DNA of 7,954 nt. Origin: Flavipsychrobacter stenotrophus (GTDB lineage Bacteria > Bacteroidota > Bacteroidia > Chitinophagales > Chitinophagaceae). The notes under the pieces were generated by a model. It saw only the letters and a list, made by a program, of their open reading frames with translations. It searched no databases and was not told the DNA's origin. The translations under genes and the position numbers were made by a program. Shown piece after piece: positions 5,222 to 7,954 of the stretch. The stretch is taken from assembly GCA_947371715.1 (NCBI GenBank), contig CANBQQ010000136.1, forward strand, positions 1 through 7,954. Reading direction: 5' to 3'. Each line of letters begins with the position of its first letter. Positions within the stretch are counted from its first letter, which is position 1.

Positions 5222-7954
5222 ATGACAACAACAACAACAAAGACACCCAGGTTACTGGAAGCCGCTAAGGAATTTAACATCGGTAAGGATACTCTTGTAG
5301 AGTTCCTTAGTGATAAAGGATTCCAGATGAGCAGCAATCCAGGTGCCAAGCTCACCGAGCAAATGTATGGCGCCCTGCAGGTAGAATTTGCACAAGACAA
5401 AGACGCCAAACGCAGGAGCGACCAGATTGCATTGCCGAAGGGTTCGTTGTATGATAACGGTAAGAAGAAGGAAGAACCGGTTGCTAAGAAGGAAGAGCCG
5501 GTTGCACCTGTAAAGGAAGCACCTAAGCCTGCTGCTCCTGCAAAGGACGCAGAAAAGCCAAAAGCTGCAGAAGTAAAGGTAGAAGCGCCAAAAGCAGAGG
5601 TAAAACCTGTGGAAGTAGCCAAGCCGGCTGTAGTAGCGGAAGCGCCAAAGGAAAAAGCAGCTGAGCCTGTAAAGGCAGCACCTGTGGTAGCCGAAGCGCC
5701 AAAAGAAAAAGCGCCAGAAGCTGTAGCTCCGCCTGCAAAGAGCGAGCCTGAAGTTGAAGAACCTCAGCACGTAGACATTAAAGCACCTAAAATAGGCGGC
5801 CCAAATATTCTTGGCAAGATCAATCTCGATGAGATGAATCTGGCTTCACGCCCTAAGAAGGGCGCGGTGAAGAAAGCAGCTCCTGAAGCGGCGCCAAAGA
5901 AGGCCGAAAAAGCAACAGCTCCGAAGAAAGAGCCTGTAGCGGAAACTCCGGCAGAGCCAACAGCAGCTGCCGCAGCACCTGCACAGGAAGTTGCTGCACC
6001 TAAAAAAGCAGAACCAAAACCACAACCGGTAGCAGAAGTTACTCCCGCTCCGCCACAGGCCGCTCCTGAAGCACCTGCAGCAGCAGAAGATGACGATGCT
6101 AACAAGCCGGAACATATTGAGATGAGGGCCCCAAGACTGGAAGGCCCTAAGATCATTGGTAAAATAGAATTGCCTGTTTCTCAGCCGGGTGGCGGAAACG
6201 TAAGGCCTAGTGAAAGAGAAAAGCGCAAGCGCAAACGCATACCTGTTGAAAAACGTCCTGAATCTTACAAACCTGGTCAGCCGGGTACAGGTACTCCTGG
6301 CCAGCGTCCTCCGGGCACCGGTACTCCGGGTGTTGGCGGACAAGGCAGCAGGAATGGTGGTGGCGTTGGTCGCCCAACAGGTGGTGGCGGTGTAGGCCGT
6401 CCTATCAATGGTCCTAACGGCACCGGTGGTGGCGGCAGACCAGGTGGTGGTGGCGTAGGTCGCCCATCAGGTAATGGCCAGGGTGGTCGCCAGGGTGGCG
6501 GTCCGTACAGGCCGGGTGGCGGTGGCCAGGGTGGTCCTCGCAGGCCATATGGCGAACCGGTTTCTCAGCAACAGCAGGAAATTGACGCGAAAGCGATACA
6601 AGATAAAATACGCGAAACGCAGGCCAAGCTTACAGGGTCTACCCGTAGCAAAAACCTTAAAGCCAAGTACCGCCGTAACAAGCGTGATGAAATGGCTGAA
6701 AAGCGTGCAGCAGCAGAAAACTCTGATGGTATCAACATTATACAGGTTACTGAGTTCATCTCGGTAAGTGAGTTGGCCAGTTTGCTGAACGTAAGCTTTG
6801 CCGATATCATCGGTAAGTGTATGAGCCTGGGTATCATGGTGTCTATCAATCAGCGCCTTGATGCGGAAGTAATTGAACTGGTAGCAAGTGAGTTTAGCTA
6901 TGAAGTGGAATTCATTAACCTGGAACAAGGTGTTGATGAAGAAGAGGAAGAAGTAGATTCTGAAGATGATCTTAAGCCTCGTGCACCTATCGTAGCTATC
7001 ATGGGTCACGTCGATCACGGTAAGACATCATTGCTCGATTATATACGTAGTGCCAATGTAGTAGCAGGTGAGGCCGGTGGTATCACCCAGCATATTGGTG
7101 CCTACCAGGTATTATCACCTGCAGGTAAGAAGATCACATTCCTCGATACTCCGGGTCACGAAGCGTTTACCGCGATGCGTGCACGTGGTGCCAAGGTAGC
7201 CGACGTAGGTGTGATCGTTATTGCAGCGGATGATGCGATAATGCCACAAACAAAAGAAGCGATATCACACGCACAGGCTGCAAACCTGCCAATGATATTT
7301 GCTATCAATAAGATAGATAGAGAAGGTGCTGATCCTGAAAAGATCAAGCAACAGCTGGCTACCATGAACATCCTGGTTGAAGACTGGGGTGGTAAATTCC
7401 AGAGCCAGGAAATATCTGCCAAGAAGGGTCTGAACATTGACCTGTTATTGGAAAAGATAGGCCTGGAAGCAGAATTGCTGGAGCTGAAAGCAAATCCTGA
7501 TCGTATAGCTACCGGTTCTGTAATTGAAGCATCGCTCGATAAGGGCCGCGGTTTCCAGTCTACGATATTGGTACAGAATGGTACACTTAGTCAGGGAGAC
7601 ATGGTGGTATGCGGACAATACTATGGTAAGATCAAGGCGATGTTCAACGAACGTGGCCAGCGTGTTACCGAAGCAGGTCCATCTACACCGGTTCAGATAC
7701 TCGGTTTGAATGGTGCACCTCAGGCAGGTGAGAAGTTCAGGGTATTTGCTGATGAGAATGAAGCTAAGGAAACGGCTAACCACCGCTCGCAGATCATGCG
7801 TGAGCAAGGTATCCGCGCCCGCAAGCACATCACACTCGATGAAATTGGTCGTCGTCTGGCATTGGGTAGCTTTAAGGAACTGGGTATCATCATCAAGGGT
7901 GACTTCGATGGTTCTGTGGAAGCGCTTAGTGACTCATTGCAGAAACTGGCTACA
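5222..7954 (+). CDS. infB: Translation initiation factor IF-2 (partial, runs off right edge)
   Basis: IF-2 is the GTPase that brings initiator tRNA to the 30S subunit and joins the subunits. 911 codons are visible and remain open at the edge; the rest of domain III and the fMet-tRNA-binding C-terminal domain are missing. The start is MTTTTTK at 5222, before an N-terminal IF2_N helix domain (about 9-58). A Lys/Pro/Ala/Glu-rich linker runs over about 80-296, then a basic stretch, a Gly-rich block (350-446), and a helical segment with a second IF2_N (about 510-560). The GTPase domain has G1 GHVDHGKT (595-602), G2 in GGITQHIG, G3 DTPGH (642-646), G4 NKID (696-699) and G5 SAK (732-734). Domain II begins near 763, and the GSVEAL segment (897-902) marks the start of domain III. 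The frame is unbroken throughout. Long antisense frames over the linker are artefacts of its composition. Confidence 0.97.
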   Translation, partial: MTTTTTKTPRLLEAAKEFNIGKDTLVEFLSDKGFQMSSNPGAKLTEQMYGALQVEFAQDKDAKRRSDQIALPKGSLYDNGKKKEEPVAKKEEPVAPVKEAPKPAAPAKDAEKPKAAEVKVEAPKAEVKPVEVAKPAVVAEAPKEKAAEPVKAAPVVAEAPKEKAPEAVAPPAKSEPEVEEPQHVDIKAPKIGGPNILGKINLDEMNLASRPKKGAVKKAAPEAAPKKAEKATAPKKEPVAETPAEPTAAAAAPAQEVAAPKKAEPKPQPVAEVTPAPPQAAPEAPAAAEDDDANKPEHIEMRAPRLEGPKIIGKIELPVSQPGGGNVRPSEREKRKRKRIPVEKRPESYKPGQPGTGTPGQRPPGTGTPGVGGQGSRNGGGVGRPTGGGGVGRPINGPNGTGGGGRPGGGGVGRPSGNGQGGRQGGGPYRPGGGGQGGPRRPYGEPVSQQQQEIDAKAIQDKIRETQAKLTGSTRSKNLKAKYRRNKRDEMAEKRAAAENSDGINIIQVTEFISVSELASLLNVSFADIIGKCMSLGIMVSINQRLDAEVIELVASEFSYEVEFINLEQGVDEEEEEVDSEDDLKPRAPIVAIMGHVDHGKTSLLDYIRSANVVAGEAGGITQHIGAYQVLSPAGKKITFLDTPGHEAFTAMRARGAKVADVGVIVIAADDAIMPQTKEAISHAQAANLPMIFAINKIDREGADPEKIKQQLATMNILVEDWGGKFQSQEISAKKGLNIDLLLEKIGLEAELLELKANPDRIATGSVIEASLDKGRGFQSTILVQNGTLSQGDMVVCGQYYGKIKAMFNERGQRVTEAGPSTPVQILGLNGAPQAGEKFRVFADENEAKETANHRSQIMREQGIRARKHITLDEIGRRLALGSFKELGIIIKGDFDGSVEALSDSLQKLAT
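5630..5713 (+). repeat. 54-bp repeat inside the infB linker
   Basis: The peptide VVAEAPKEKA occurs at residues 137-146 and again at 155-164, a spacing of 18 residues (54 bp). The DNA copies (5630-5659 and 5684-5713) differ only at synonymous third positions, such as AAG/AAA and GCG/GCC. That suggests a recent in-frame duplication in a disordered segment. Confidence 0.7.
5765..5827 (+). repeat. Linker motif copy 1 (IF-2 residues 182-202)
   Basis: This 21-residue block has the pattern H-[VI]-[DE]-x-[KR]-A-P-[KR]-[IL]-x-G-P-x-I-x-G-K-I-x-L. It is hydrophobic and structured-looking inside an otherwise disordered linker. The second copy is at residues 297-317. Motifs of the form KL-G--VLGKI-L are, from memory, a recurring element of Bacteroidota IF-2 linkers. 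Confidence 0.75.
6110..6172 (+). repeat. Linker motif copy 2 (IF-2 residues 297-317)
   Basis: The second copy matches the first at 10 of 21 residues (H, A, P, G, P, I, G, K, I, L) and most other positions are conservative (V/I, D/E, K/R, I/L). The DNA has diverged far more than the VVAEAPKEKA pair, so this duplication is old and under protein-level selection. It lies just before the basic and Gly-rich blocks. Confidence 0.75.
6269..6559 (+). repeat. Gly-rich low-complexity block in infB
   Basis: Residues 350-446 of IF-2 are mostly Gly, with Arg, Pro, Gln and Asn. GGVGRP occurs three times (the first as GGGVGRP), and GGGGRP once, with PGTGTPG twice. This resembles RGG/Gly-rich RNA-binding tails and is preceded by the basic run KRKRKR. 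GGT-rich codons produce degenerate DNA repeats that may slip. It is a length-variable region in Bacteroidota IF-2. Confidence 0.75.

Noticed and set aside
5128..6343. Several long minus-strand frames opposite infB, up to 172 codons
   Set aside because: Their sequence is low complexity (Ala/Ser/Gly or Phe/Cys/Arg runs) forced by the Lys/Pro/Ala linker codons of infB on the other strand.

Overview
The window looks like a chromosomal segment of a Bacteroidota bacterium, probably of the Chitinophagaceae type. The evidence is a type IX secretion (type B) sorting domain, two or three promoters of the Bacteroidota form TAnnTTTG, starts without strong Shine-Dalgarno sequences, and a NusA with a single C-terminal helix-hairpin-helix domain. 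No rRNA, tRNA, CRISPR array, insertion sequence or phage gene was found.

Left part (1-2437): the last codons of an unidentified + strand gene are followed by a small lipoprotein cytochrome c. A strong bidirectional terminator (568-605) separates it from two minus-strand genes: a six-helix DUF1275/YoaK-family membrane protein, and upstream of that a secreted protein with a C-terminal gliding-motility/T9SS type B sorting domain.

Middle (2438-3229): about 790 bp without a credible gene lies between the divergent T9SS cargo gene and rimP. It is rich in structure. There is a promoter for each side, six 10-bp units in strict register (core AWGTGGCA) with three inverted copies further on, a REP-like palindrome, and two arrays of ATT/AATT spaced at 8 bp.

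Right part (3230-7954): the conserved transcription-translation cluster rimP-nusA-infB. RimP matures the 30S subunit, NusA controls pausing, termination and antitermination, and IF-2 recruits initiator tRNA. A terminator-like hairpin with a run of six T lies in the short leader just before the rimP start codon, so the operon may be attenuated, possibly by its own NusA. A second hairpin sits between rimP and nusA. The 242-bp nusA-infB spacer holds three dyads and a probable internal promoter. infB is open to the right edge (911 codons seen), with a long low-complexity linker containing a duplicated 21-residue motif and a Gly-rich block.

No clearly new multigene system is visible. The best candidates for something undescribed are the 10-bp-phased repeat array, the rimP leader attenuator, the infB leader, and the duplicated motif in the IF-2 linker.
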